From: Capitulum mitella
Lineage: Eukaryota; Arthropoda; Thecostraca; Pollicipedomorpha; Pollicipedidae
Reading direction: 5' to 3'
Assembly (NCBI GenBank): GCA_030062745.1
Contig: CP099840.1
Coordinates: 5,879,138-5,943,137 of the forward strand
DNA length: 64,000 nucleotides
In this document: piece by piece, positions 23,623 through 35,021 of the stretch
How the letters are laid out: the number at the start of each line of letters is the position of its first letter
How positions within the stretch are numbered: position 1 is the first letter of the stretch
Position numbers and translations under genes: made by a program
Notes under the pieces: generated by a model
Told to the model about the DNA's origin: nothing
What the model saw: the letters and a program-made list of their open reading frames with translations, nothing else
Databases searched by the model: none

Positions 23623-26600
23623 GAGATGGTGGTCCCCTGAAACACAGTGAGGGAGTAAACCAGCCTTTTACGGTGGACCAGAAGTATCTGGTCCATCATA
23701 AGACGGCGTCCCTCTGGAGCGTCGGCAGGTACCGGCCACCGCGCGCTGACTGCAATACAACGTGCGCCTCGGGTGGTATGTTGTGAGTCGTCAACCCCAC
23801 ATGCCAATCAAGCCTCACAGACGGCCAGAAACGCTTTCGTCGGCGTCCGAAAGCTTTCGTCGGCGGACATTTGAGAGCGTGGCCACTGAGACCAGGCAGT
23901 CAGGAGAGCGCTGTCCGTCTGGTATTTCCCGCGCCACGCTGTCGGAGTTTGTTTAATCTGGTCGTCCCCAGCGCGGGCCGGATCGTTTTTGTTATTCCGG
24001 GCGGGAGGCAGCTGGAACGCTGGACCGTGTTCACTCGGTTCAGGCCGCGTCACCAGCAGGACAGACCGCAGACAGCGCCAATACGAGGCATACAGGAAAA
24101 TCATGTAAAGCGCTAGTAGTCAGAACCAGCGATTTTGAAGCATCAGAGCCAAGATCTTCGTCGAGAAATCCACTATCTGATTTTATGAATCGATGCCAAA
24201 GCGAATGTAACTCCTATTACGATGGCCGATGTGCTGTAACACAGAAAGGCGCCGACGAATAGTCTGTTTCAATTTGGCACTACCTCTGAAGCTACCGAGA
24301 ACCTAGTTGGTGGAGTGTTGGTCTCCCCGTCCTGGCAAAACAGGTCCAAGTCGCCACGGCGCTTGATATTCTGCCCTCGGGTCAGTCGACAACTGGCCGA
24401 CACAGGGTCTGGCCGACCACCACGCGGTCGTGTCGCTTCCTTGCCAGAACGTTAAACTTTCGCGACAAAATCAACCGTTTCCTGGAACTGTTCCATCGAG
24501 TGTGCGGATCGGAGCTTACGCAACAAGTTATGCTTGGTACGGACCCCGATCTCTAACATCGCCCCTGCAATCTTTCGGACCAAATTTGTAAAACATAAAC
24601 AACATTCTGGCGAATTCTAAAATAAACAGCTGCACATGCAACGGACAGCACCGCCGCGTTACCATCACCTTATGCAAATACCTGCCAATACTTCTGCGAA
24701 CAGTGAAAACCAACGGAGCAGAACATTCTGTTCTAGCAGCTGCAGCTAAATCGAAGCCCCTCAAGTTGCACAGACAACTGGCGGTCTCTGACGGTTTAGC
24801 GGATTTAGACAGACCGAAATTCAGGAGCGGCCGAAAGCGGGTCCCATCCTCAAACGTCTTTAAACGAGTTCGACCCAGTCTCGGGAACGAACAAGCGTCC
24901 TCCTGGGCCAAGGCCGAAGAAGCCGGGAAAAAGAAGACACGGACGCTCACGGCCGACCGGCTCACCCAGCTGTAGGGCCCTGCTGAGGTGAGCGCAGGAC
25001 AGCACAGAGGCCCGAACTTCAGTTGGCAGATTACAGGGATGTCTTGTCAGAACGCTTCAGTAACTAGCGTACCCTCACAAGGCATTGCGAACAGAGCCGA
25101 CAAGCAGACTGGGTATCATCGCGCACACTGAGTATGGCGGCATTTCGTGGAAGCGTCGCGTCCCGGGTGCCGCGCTGCAGCTCAGTCGGCTCGCACGACA
25201 AACGCCAGAGGCCGCCTGAACCGACCAACACTCGGAGGTCGACGACCGCCCCCTCACGGCCAGCGCCACCCCGGGGCGTGCAGGAGACCCGTCCCGTGCG
25301 ACCGGACCGTCGGCAGCGCCGACCAGCGGGCGCGCCGCGCCGCGCCGCGCCGCCGACCGGCCGGGCCTGCACGCCCCGCGCGGACCCGGCCACTCGCGGC
25401 CAATTGCGCCCTGCGCAGTAACGAGGAAGTGGCGCGGGAGCGGCGGTCGGACGTCGGCCGCCGACCAGACGAGACCATGCCACGGCCGGAGGGGGCCGCC
25501 TCCCCTGTCCGGCCGGCCAGGCGTCACCCCGCAGCCGTCAGCAGTCGCACACAGCGACCACTCGTCATGTTCTCTTTTTTGCAGACTGGTTCAGGCCTTC
25601 AAGTCTGGCGGCTGTCCGTGCCTATCCACGGCTGACACCAAGGGCTGGGGAGGAGTGTATACAGCGCCAACCATTACCGAGCATTTCGAGGAAATGTGTC
25701 ATTTCATGAGAAATGTCAACAACGGGAAAGCTGAATGAAACAAACCAGGCGCATGTGACAGGCGTCATCTGAACAACAGGCGTCATCTGAACAATCTCCA
25801 CGAGTGCGCGCAAGCATAAGGCCCGGCTCAAAACGGGCGCCGACTCTGAACGGTCAGGGTCCACGCAAAGAGGCGCAGGGTGTTGATGCACGAGCTCCAG
25901 ACGGACATCTGCGCTCGTCGTGACCGGCACGCACCGCCGCCCAGACGGCAGCAGCAGCGTGCCCCGCATCTCAACTGTGGACCCAGGGGTGGACTCCACT
26001 GTGGACCCAGGGGTCAGGCGACGCACCCGAACGGCCAAACGATATCGAGCCGAAATCGGCCGGAGACGCTGGGACACCGTATCTGCGATCACCCCGCTGG
26101 CTTATCGCGCCACTCGGCGACACCCGGCGGCCACGCATCCCAGCATCCGCCGCTCGCAGCATGCTTCCACCGGTCTGCACGCACACCGGCGCTGGCCGGT
26201 GCGTGCGCACCGCGGCGCGGGCCGAGCGTCGACCGGCGGCGGCCGCTGGACGGCGGCGGGGGCCCGGCCGGCCCGCTGTCCCCCGCCGATAAACACGGCC
26301 AGCGGCGACGTCAGCGGCGCGGCCGGACCTTTGGCCGCCGGCCGGCGTCACCAGATAGTGCGCGCCCGCGGTGAGGAGCAGCCGCCGCCGGTCCGCCGAG
26401 TGGCCGCCGCGCAGACCGACCGCCGAGCGCCGGGGACGAGCGAAGCGCGAGCGAAGCGCGAGCGAGCGGGTCCGTGCGGCCAGTGCCCGCAGGCGGCCGA
26501 CCGACGCGAGAGTGGGTGTCTGCCAACACAGCGCGTGAGTGTCGGGCCCGCCGGCCCCGAGTGCCGTCCGAGTGCCCTCCTAGGCCGCGCACTTCCGGAC

Positions 26601-28058
26601 GAGCCAGACCGGAGATCACGAGCGTCGCCTTCTGTTGTGTTCGATGGCGTTCCCAGAGCAGAGGCACTCTAACCGTATCACTGACTTTTTGATTTGACTG
26701 GTCGGTGCGGACTATTGACAACAACTTTCCTTGCATTTGCGTTTTGCTAGGGAGGTTACATCCTGGTACGCTTGTATCCTCCAAATCAAATACAAGCTTA
26801 AACCAGAGGCCCCCACATCACAAGGTCGTCTTTATGGGCCCCGAGGTCACCATACCGCCGTAAACAAATAGAGCACTCAAAGACTGGCAAGGTTTATCAG
26901 ATAAGACACAAACAGCAAATCCAACGAACTCACATTCCACTAGTTTATAATTCGAAATTCAAAGACAAAGACAATGAGTGATTTGTCGACAAACGTCGCT
27001 CCCAATAATCATCCCGATTCAGTTGCATGCTCTAGGCCTAAAAACGGATCAATTTGACTGAGGACCAAACTGCGACCGCCTAATTCATTTCTGCTCCGAA
27101 ATGCTGATTGGAGCACGCCTCAGCACTGAAAGATTCTGTGGATTCGGGCGTAACGAACACGTTGATAAAATGAAACACGGAAAGATGATGTTTCTAAAAA
27201 GCGCCAAACAACCGTAATTCGCATTACCTAGAAGCTTGCTCCTGATTCGGCCAGGTGGAGGCTATGGAGCAGATGAGATACATGACTACCACCCAACTTG
27301 TTTGCCACAAGCCCAAGTCATCGGCGATGTTTGGGCTTCTCTCAAACATAAAGCTGGTGAAACTTTGTTCGAAAGACTGCAATGTCTTTCAGCAGACCCC
27401 ACAAGATTCCCACGTTTAAGAAAATCCGTGAAAACCACCCAGAGGCCGTTCAATGTATCATCCACTTGCGTTTCTTAACTTAAATTCGAAAGAAAGACAG
27501 CGGACTTTGCCAGTGCTAGTACATCAGTCAAAACCTTACGACTCCCGCAGGGGTCAAGTCGTCTAGCTGCAACTCGTCCGACAGGGACTAGAATAAATTC
27601 ACCACATTCACAGGTTCTGGAAAATCTTCCAAAACATTCCAGACCACAAGCAAAGACCCCTTCGTCGTGCCTTTTCTCACCGAAAATCCCAAGATGAGGG
27701 ATCCCCGTTCCATCAAATCCATATCCCGCCGGAATTTCCAGCTGTGCTCTACCGCGGAAGGAGATGTGCAAACAGCGACCCTTCGCGTATCCCTGGTTGC
27801 GACATCGAACCAGTCGGGGCTGAACCTGACCAATGCAGCTGATAAAAAAAGTACTGTTCCTCCTTGGTCGGCTTTTCAAAAGTGGATTTCACTGATCTGA
27901 GAAATCCTGATGATGACGTTTTCGGTACTCCATTTTCTCACATATGTAGAAGCTTCAAACAATGTAATTAAAACTGCACTCCGTAGTCGTGCGCCCAAAG
28001 ACAATATAAAAATACGATACGAATATACGAATACGATACGAAAGACAAAGGCTGTGTG

Positions 28059-28090
28059 CCGGCCAATGGACGCAAGCGTTCATTGGCCGG
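28059..28090. repeat. Near-perfect 15-bp palindrome
   Basis: CCGGCCAATGGACGC at 28059-28073 and GCGTTCATTGGCCGG at 28076-28090 pair with one mismatch over a 2-nt loop. It may be a short hairpin or a tiny remnant of a terminal inverted repeat. Confidence 0.7.
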
Positions 28091-28589
28091 CGCCTGGTCG
28101 TGACGCCACGCAACAACTGTGGATAGGACACGGCCGAATAGGACATACGGAAGACCATGGGAAATCGCTTCAAATCTCCGTAAGTGTCGTTTTGAGGCAC
28201 AGGGTAAGTTACAGATTGGCTGCTAAGACAACTTGCTACAATTTGGCTATCACAGTTCAAAACACGTGTAAGCCCATTCCCGTGTGGGGAGCTTCAGAAA
28301 CCCACCTGCGGTCTTCGCTCGCAATTTCCAGGATCTGTACAGCATCGTTACGGAACTTGGTGACTTTTCCCATCTAGCCTCTCTTCGTACCGTGTCAAAA
28401 TTTCGCAATTCTTTTTTGCATACGAGAGCCAGGCCAGGTTCTGGGAGGAGCTTGAGGGCTTTTTTGACACTGATGAATGCACCAGAAAATGTCCGCCAAA
28501 AACGGAACTCTGAAGATAATATTCATAAATGCATACATAAACAAACGGGCAGAGAGGGGAAATTTGTGTTCACCTGAAGCCATTTTACC

Positions 28590-28930
28590 ATTTAGGTCAG
28601 ATCAAGGTCAAAAGTCTAAATCTGGTTTTATGTTTAGTTTTATGGCGCTAATTTGCAAGACGGTAAAACCGAAATAGCTATGACTTGAGGCAGCGTTATC
28701 TACCTGCGTTTTAAGTCAGGTCGATATCAGGTCAGATCAGAGAGCTGTGACCTAAAGTGTCCGCGATCGTACTCCATATCATGACTGTCATAAACACGAC
28801 ATTCAGGAAAATAACTGATTCAAATAACTGGAGTCGTTTTCAAACACAATGAGATAAAATTCCAACGTAATTTCATGTGACTATGAGGTCATTTGAGGTC
28901 ATCTGAGGTCAACGTTCACACAATGATCTA
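28590..28930 (-). repeat. Diverged copy of an interspersed repeat also inside the 54-kb MITE
   Basis: Read on the plus strand, it contains CAAGGTCAAAAGT, GATATCAGGTC, GAGAGCTGTGACCTAAA and CTCCATATC in the same order as the reverse complement of about 54.4-54.8 kb (CAAGGTCAAAAGT, GATATCAGGTC, GGAGCTATGACCTAAA, ACCCTATATC). The two are therefore inverted copies of one family, old and without clear ends. Confidence 0.65.
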
Positions 28931-30472
28931 AGGATTTTGCGACCATTGCACTTACTCTTTTACTACAACTAAAAATATCCGCTTCCTAACTTGTCTGACC
29001 CTTCCCCGCCCAGTGTCCATCGTTCACATTTTCTAATTTCTTTCAGTGAAAATGTGATTTTCCTCATGCCGAACTGGCTGCTATTTTGCGGTCAAATAGG
29101 CGGGAAGTTCTCGGAATCTCGAGGGCGCCATTCACCTCCGCCCTCACAAACACACGCGTGAATGCGTCTATGCGTTATTAGGACGGAAATATGGTTAAGA
29201 CTGCACACTCGCTTTACGTATGACCAAACCAAGCAGAGCGGCGTGGCAACAAGGACCAAAATCACCCGACCAAACCGTCAATTTTCCGGCGCAGAACTTG
29301 ACCGTATCCTCGGGATCGTTAATCGACAGGACCGTCCACCGAAACGCCAGGTACACAGACAGTGGGGAGTCGCCGCCGCCTGGCGGTATGTCGCGTCAGT
29401 CTCGGACCACGCAAACACCCCAATACGCAGAAGGCGGGACAAGGCCGCTCCGAGGCCGGGGGACCGCGGGGCTTGGTGCACGCGTCCGATGCGGCGATCG
29501 ACGTCTTAGGCATGGCGGAGGCCGATTTATCTGCCTCAGCGGGGCGGTATTAACCAGACATACATCTTCCGTGCAGACCGGCACTTCCGTGCAGTGGATG
29601 TTGTTCGGGGTCGCGAGTTCAGTGTAAATGGGTCAGACCACAACGGAGACGGCCCAGCTCAGGTCATAAGGTGCACGGCGCTCACTACTGCGACATGTCC
29701 GTCGCAGCGGTGCGCCTCAAATGGGTTCAACGCCCCCGGCAATAGTTCTTTTCTGAATGAGGTCTAGCCTCAGCTCCCACGAAATTGAGCTTTTTATGAC
29801 CAAATGCTTCGTTCGCCTAAGTTCCAGAATGATCATTACACCTTTATCAGAAAAAGACTATGAGGAATCGCAGGGCAGCACACCTCGCAACCAGTGACCC
29901 TCACAATCGCCGTACATTCGCCATCCACGCCGGCACAGGCAACGGCGTTACAAAAGCATAGCGCTCGCACGCCTGTAAAACCAAGCCGAGAGCCGAACGC
30001 GGAGGCCATCTGGGCCAGCGCGCGTCTGCGGCCCGGCTCAGCTCGGCTCGGCGCGGCCCTGTTTACAGTGGACGGAGGTCAGCCACACGCCATGGTCCGC
30101 CCGTCCCCTGTGGCCGTCGGCGCTGGTCAGCTGCGGCGCCCGTGGGTTTGAGTCACTTCCTGCGCACGCGCTCGGCCGTCTGCTTCTGATTCCCACGTGC
30201 TCGAACGCTTTCCCATGCAGGCATCCACCGCGGTGGAATTCTTGCCATTATCGCCGCGACTCTGGAGATGAACGCGACGGCGAAACTGTTGCGAAAGAAG
30301 AGGAGCAGCTGCAGCCGTACCGTAGGGAGGACGCAGAGCCGCGGTGGAAGTGATAACCGACCGAAGGCGCTAAGCTCGTATGAAACGGCGTGGCCCTGAT
30401 GTGAGCATCGTTAACCATGCCCGCCGCCGTGGACGTCTGACGCGTCACGCTTGGCGCTGACCCGTCTCCCTG

Positions 30473-30867
30473 TTCCGGCAGTGGTCGCGACGCTGATACT
30501 GACCCGTCTCCCTGTTCTGGCTGTGGATGTGACGCTGACACTGACCCGTCTACCTGTTCCGGCAGTGGTCGTGACGCTCACAACGACCCGTCTCCCTGTT
30601 CCGGCAGTGGTCGTGACACTGACACTGACCCGTCTCCCTGTTCTGGCTGTGGATGTGACGCTGACACTGACCCGCCTCCCTGTTCCGGCAGTGGTCGTGA
30701 CACTGACACTGACCCGTCCCCCTGTTCTGGCTGTGGATGTGACGCTGACACTGACCCGCCTCCCTGTTCCGGCAGTGGTCGCAACGTTGACAATGACCCG
30801 TCTCCCTGTTTCGGCAGTGGATGTGACGCTGACACTGACCCGTCTCCCTGTTCCGGCAGTGGTCGCG
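30473..30867 (+). repeat. 42-bp minisatellite abutting the TULIP-protein start codon
   Basis: Nine full 42-bp units (30473-30850) are followed by 17 nt of a tenth that runs into the ATG at 30868. Two unit types alternate: A contains TTCCGGCAGTGGTCG and B contains TTCTGGCTGTGGATG, giving an A-B higher-order pattern in places. Because 42 is divisible by three, both strands stay open across the array. Type A units have the form of a splice acceptor (CTGTTCCGGCAG); type B units lack the AG. The last acceptor would leave a leader of only TGGTCGCG before the ATG. Confidence 0.9.
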
Positions 30868-33800
30868 ATGGCCCGGCTCCTGGGTCCGGCGCTCGTCTGC
30901 TGCGTGCTCGCCCTCGGCCACGCCATGCCGTTCGTGCCCGAATGGCTGTCAGAGATGACCGAGCTCAACAGCTTCGAGCTCTCGTGTGCGTACCGGCGGC
31001 AGTCGTCTCGTGCCCTTTGCTGGGAGGAACGAGGCAAATTAGCTGCACCTCTGACGAGACAATGGACCCTGTTTACGCCTAAATCTGTTGCTCTGATGTA
31101 GGACATTGATGGATTAAAGCATTCGAGATGGACTTTGTCCACAAGTCTTGTTTGATCAAAAATGGACAGAAACTAAATATTTCGGCAACAAACGCGCAGT
31201 TCCGAAACGATGTGAAACAGCTATTGAAACAAATGCCATTATTCCAGTCACACCCACAAAAGAAGAGGAGGCGTCCAGAATACGGCGAGAAGCCGAAAAG
31301 AAACTAGAGGATACGATTCGGGAGGTCATTCAACATTTTAAGAAAGAAGACGCCAGGGGATTTCCAGGTAGATGTGTTGTTAACGCGCACATTATAGCCC
31401 CTACATCTGTGACCAAATACAATTTGCTTGAGTCCAACTAGCATTTCCTCAGCGCAGTCACCGCTTCACGTTCACTTATCAGAATGATCAACTTTGTCTG
31501 ACGGCTCGTTGCTATCTGACTTGACGCTCTCTAGAACACAAAGTTCTGCGAACTGTGCCCAGCGTCACGGACCCCCTCTAACGGGGATTACCATCTCAGG
31601 ATCGCTGGTGCCCGACCCCATGCCGGTGCCTGCCAAGGTCGACACGCAGGTTAGCGGCGCCGACGTCAAGCTGGAGGACATGCTCCTCACCGGGCTGAAG
31701 TACTTCGAGCTTCGCGACGTCAACGTGGATCTCTCGGCGCAAGAGGTGGGTTGGCCAAAACAACATGACGCCGTTTTAAGTTCACATATTTCGATAATCG
31801 AATGCTGCCCAGCGCAGCGCTCACAGTTAGGCGCGTACAAATAAACTCTGAGACAACTCGTCAACAGGCAGAAATCCGTAAGACGAAATCCCTACAAACA
31901 TGAACATGAAATGGGGTCCTGGGATGCAACCACACCGTTCGTCGCGTTTCAGTTCCGGTACGAGGTATTTTTCAAGTCGCTGTCGGCGCTGGGCAAGTAC
32001 CAGATGTACTACTTCTGGTCCAACTACGCCGGCGACTTCAACATCACACTGGAGGACGTGCGAGCCGAGGGCAAGGGCATACTGGAGGTCGGCGCCAACG
32101 GCACCGTGCAGGTCAGCGGGCCGCGCCGCCAGCCGGGCCGGACGGGGGAGGGGCCTGGCCAGCCGTCAATGGACGGAAACCTCAGCCAGCATGTTGCCTG
32201 CACTATTTCGTGAACAGGAACAAACGAAACTGAACGGTGTCAAAGGCAACGAGGTGCAAATGTTCGTGAGATGCAAAAGGTGCAGAGATGGTCGGCGCCT
32301 GTGTTTTCCAGCGTTGCTGTTCCTGGGGACCACCAGCATGTTGACTTCTCCACATGCCCCTTAACCCATCGTTCAGAGTCGTCAGTCTCATGGTGTTCCC
32401 CTTAAAAAAGACCATCTATCCACACAATGAAACAGAGAAACACAGCCTCTCTTTCAACATCTCCTCCATCCAGAGTTGAATCCGTCCCGTCCGACGACCA
32501 CAGCTCCTCTCACAGACCGCCTACGAGTTCCGTCCTCCGTTCCCCGACCTCAGACGGGCGGCACTGTTTCGCTGTGTGGGCACCTGACTGACACGTTCCG
32601 CGTCGGCCCGCAGCTCAACGACGTGCAGACCGACGTGGGCTTCGGCGACATCGCGGTAGACTTCAACAACTTGGGCGGCCTCGGCTGGCTGATCCAGGGC
32701 GCCGTCAACATCATGGGCTCGTTCCTGTTCGACGCGGTGAAGCCGATGACGCTGGACAAGGCCAACCAGGCGCTGGCCAAGAACGTCAACGAGCAGCTCA
32801 GGTGGGGAGGGAGGAGGCAGACTGCGAAGAGGCTGGCTCTACGCGGCCGAAATGGTGTTCCTCAGCGACCTCTTGCCTTCACTGGACCACTGCCCCATGC
32901 AGAAAACGCAAGGCATGTTGCCATGGGACCCCGGAAGAGGCGAGGTTCTTTTACGACGACGGATCAAAAAGCGTGTAATGAGACGAACTGATGTCGTCTC
33001 TGATAATCAGGTCAATACTCAGTCAAATTTATGCCTTGGATTCACATCAGCCTCTGCCAAACGCATCGCGTATTTTCTTTACATCACAGAAAAATACCAC
33101 AAACCTCTCAGCATGACAAATAATTATGTTTGTATAATAATGTTTGTATATAAATATATTTGTATATAAATAATGTTTGTAATAACGTGATGCCAGGCTA
33201 CGTCTACTTGGACCGGCGGCAGACGCCAGAACCTATCAGACGAGCACTGGGAGCCCACGACAGTCCCGTCACTAACACCACCCGCTTGACCTCCCCGGCC
33301 GGCAGGCAGCTGAACGAGGAGATCCTCTTCTCGGACTCCATTCCGGTGCTGGACGTGGCCGTGCTGCAGGTGCGCAAGATGGTGCGCGACGAGGGCTACG
33401 ACCCGCTCGTGCTGCCCGACGTCGAGCGCTCCAACTCGCTCGGCGTGCAGGTGAGCGCTGCCAAACATGCCGCCGGTAGGAAGAGCAGCCCAGGCGGCAG
33501 AGGGACGGCACCTGGCTCTCGCATCGCTCGCACGACAGGATCGCGAAAACAGCATCATACTAGTGACACCAACTGCGCGAGAAGCTTATGATGAGAAATT
33601 TCTTACGACGGTCGTGATCAGCGAAATGCGCTTCCGGGCGAGGACCAGTGCGCGTAATACCTCAACACGGCAAATAATTGGGTCCCGCTTCAGTGGCAGT
33701 CCGACCCACCCGACGCCTGTTTCACGTGCCATTTCACCTGTGGCACCTCTTGGCCGATTTCCCCGTGCATTTCCGCGCCGGGAATGCACGGGGAAATCGG

Positions 33801-34820
33801 CAGGGGAAGTCAACCTGCACCTAACGCCAAAGTGCAAGGTCCACCGGTTTTACGTCAGCCTCCGTCCGACGTGGCCGGTCGGTGCTGACCCGTGTCGTCA
33901 GCCGCCGCCGCCCCCGCCCCCGCCCCCGCCCGCCGTCTGACGCCGCCGCCGCCGGCAGATCACGCTCTCGGAAGGCATGCTGACCGGGCTGGGCACCGTG
34001 CACCGGACCGGCGAGATATCGGTCGGCATGCAGGACTACACGGCCAAGGCCACCGTGGCGCTGGGCACGCAGCGCATCACCGGCAGGTCAGGCCCGGCTG
34101 GGACGACGCAGGGGCGGGAGAGACCGGTTACCCCCGGCTGAGACTCGGGGGATAGTCAGTCCGGCTGGTGGAGCCGACTGACATTTTTCTGTCATTGTTA
34201 AGTTAACCGCGCAACGTCCGTGCACATGGTGCATAAGTGCCTTGCCCGCGTTTAGCCGAAGTCCATACCGAACGAAAGGTAAGGCAAAAATATACATCAT
34301 ACCTCCTGTGGACAGGCAGGCACATGATACCATACTACCGACTGCCTCTCTCATATTCAAACGTAACTGATCAGTGACTCTGACAGCATAACAGCCTTCC
34401 CCATAACTGAAAACAAGAAGCTCCCACACCAAATGCCCCGACATGCCCTGTCACAGATACCACTGGAAGGTGAGCGCGTTCGGCTTCGTGGAGCGCAACG
34501 GCTTCATCAGGTTCAGCGTGGACAGCCTGAAGCTGCGAGCGCGGCTGGCGCAGCCGCTCAACCTGTCGCAGAAACCACGTATCGAGGACCTGGACATCGA
34601 GCTGGGCCTGCTGACGCTGCGCTCCGAGGGTGCCGGCAGCCTCGACTACGCGTTCGAGCTGGGCGTCAACAGCTTCCCCAACCTCTTCAAGAACGTCGTC
34701 ATCGACGCCATCGAGCACCCGCTCATGTGGGTCATCGGCAGCCAGCTGCAGGAACTCGACATGGAGCAGCTCGTGCTCGACAACATTCCCGGGGGAAGCG
34801 TTGTCAAGGCCGCCCGCTAG
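30868..34820 (+). CDS. Secreted protein with two tandem JHBP/group-7-allergen (TULIP) domains
   Basis: The 455-aa product has exons 30868-30985, 31248-31367, 31600-31745, 31953-32111, 32614-32801, 33306-33450, 33959-34086 and 34457-34820. All are GT-AG with phases that agree throughout. It opens with a signal peptide (MARLLGPALVCCVLALGHA). Domain 1 (about 45-243) has a charged amphipathic helix (EEEASRIRREAEKKLEDTIR), the strand DVKLEDMLLTGLKYFELRDV and the helix LIQGAVNIMGSFLFDAVKPM. Domain 2 (about 245-455) repeats this order: VLDVAVLQVRKMVRDEGYDP, GMLTGLGTVHRTG, then NSFPNLFKNVVIDAIEHP near the end. The family (insect JHBP/takeout, mite group-7 allergen) binds lipids in a long groove. Ligand and tissue are unknown. 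The choice between GTGTGC and GTGCGT at the first donor was made by phase. Confidence 0.8.
33753..33801. repeat. Perfect 19-bp hairpin in a TULIP-gene intron
   Basis: GCCGATTTCCCCGTGCATT (33753-33771) is exactly reversed at 33783-33801 across an 11-nt loop. It lies in the intron between exons 33306-33450 and 33959-34086. It may be a small foldback insertion; no product is implied. Confidence 0.85.
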
Positions 34821-35015
34821 GCGGCGCGCCGACGTCGTATAAGTGGCGCTGGCGTCCACGGAGGGAGACGGCGTGCGACAGCTCGCACTCCGATGTACGC
34901 GATTCGGTGCTTGTGATAGCAATACAGATCGCCAAGGGAGTTTCCATCGTCTCATACATCGGCCACGTCATCGTTATCATACATCGGCCACGGAGTGAGA
35001 AGGTTCGACCCGGGC

Positions 35016-35021
35016 AATAAA
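35016..35021 (+). terminator. Polyadenylation signal AATAAA of the TULIP-protein gene
   Basis: AATAAA lies 196 bp after the TAG stop, at a normal distance for a 3' UTR, and no other AATAAA stands between them. Confidence 0.6.

Larger units (their letters stand above)
23623..30472. other. Intergenic; no gene recognised
   Basis: No family match is visible on either strand. Around 25.1-25.5 and 26.1-26.6 kb the DNA is very GC- and CpG-rich, with overlapping long frames on both strands that look like base-composition artefacts. It could contain the true IQGAP promoter or 5' exon. Frames at 27.2-27.9 kb are short and unrecognised. Repeats in this stretch are listed separately. The motif CTAGTTGGTGGAGTGTTGG near 24304 hints at a tRNA-derived repeat but is too weak to call. 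Confidence 0.5.

Noticed and set aside
25064-26784. Overlapping long frames at 25.1-26.8 kb
   Set aside because: The region is extremely CpG-rich and frames are open on both strands at once, with Arg/Pro/Ala-rich peptides and no domain. It is better explained as a GC-rich non-coding or promoter region.
30411-31142. 243-codon minus-strand and 216-codon plus-strand frames across the minisatellite
   Set aside because: A 42-bp repeat lacking stops stays open in several frames by construction. Only the part from ATG 30868 has a signal peptide and joins downstream exons in phase.
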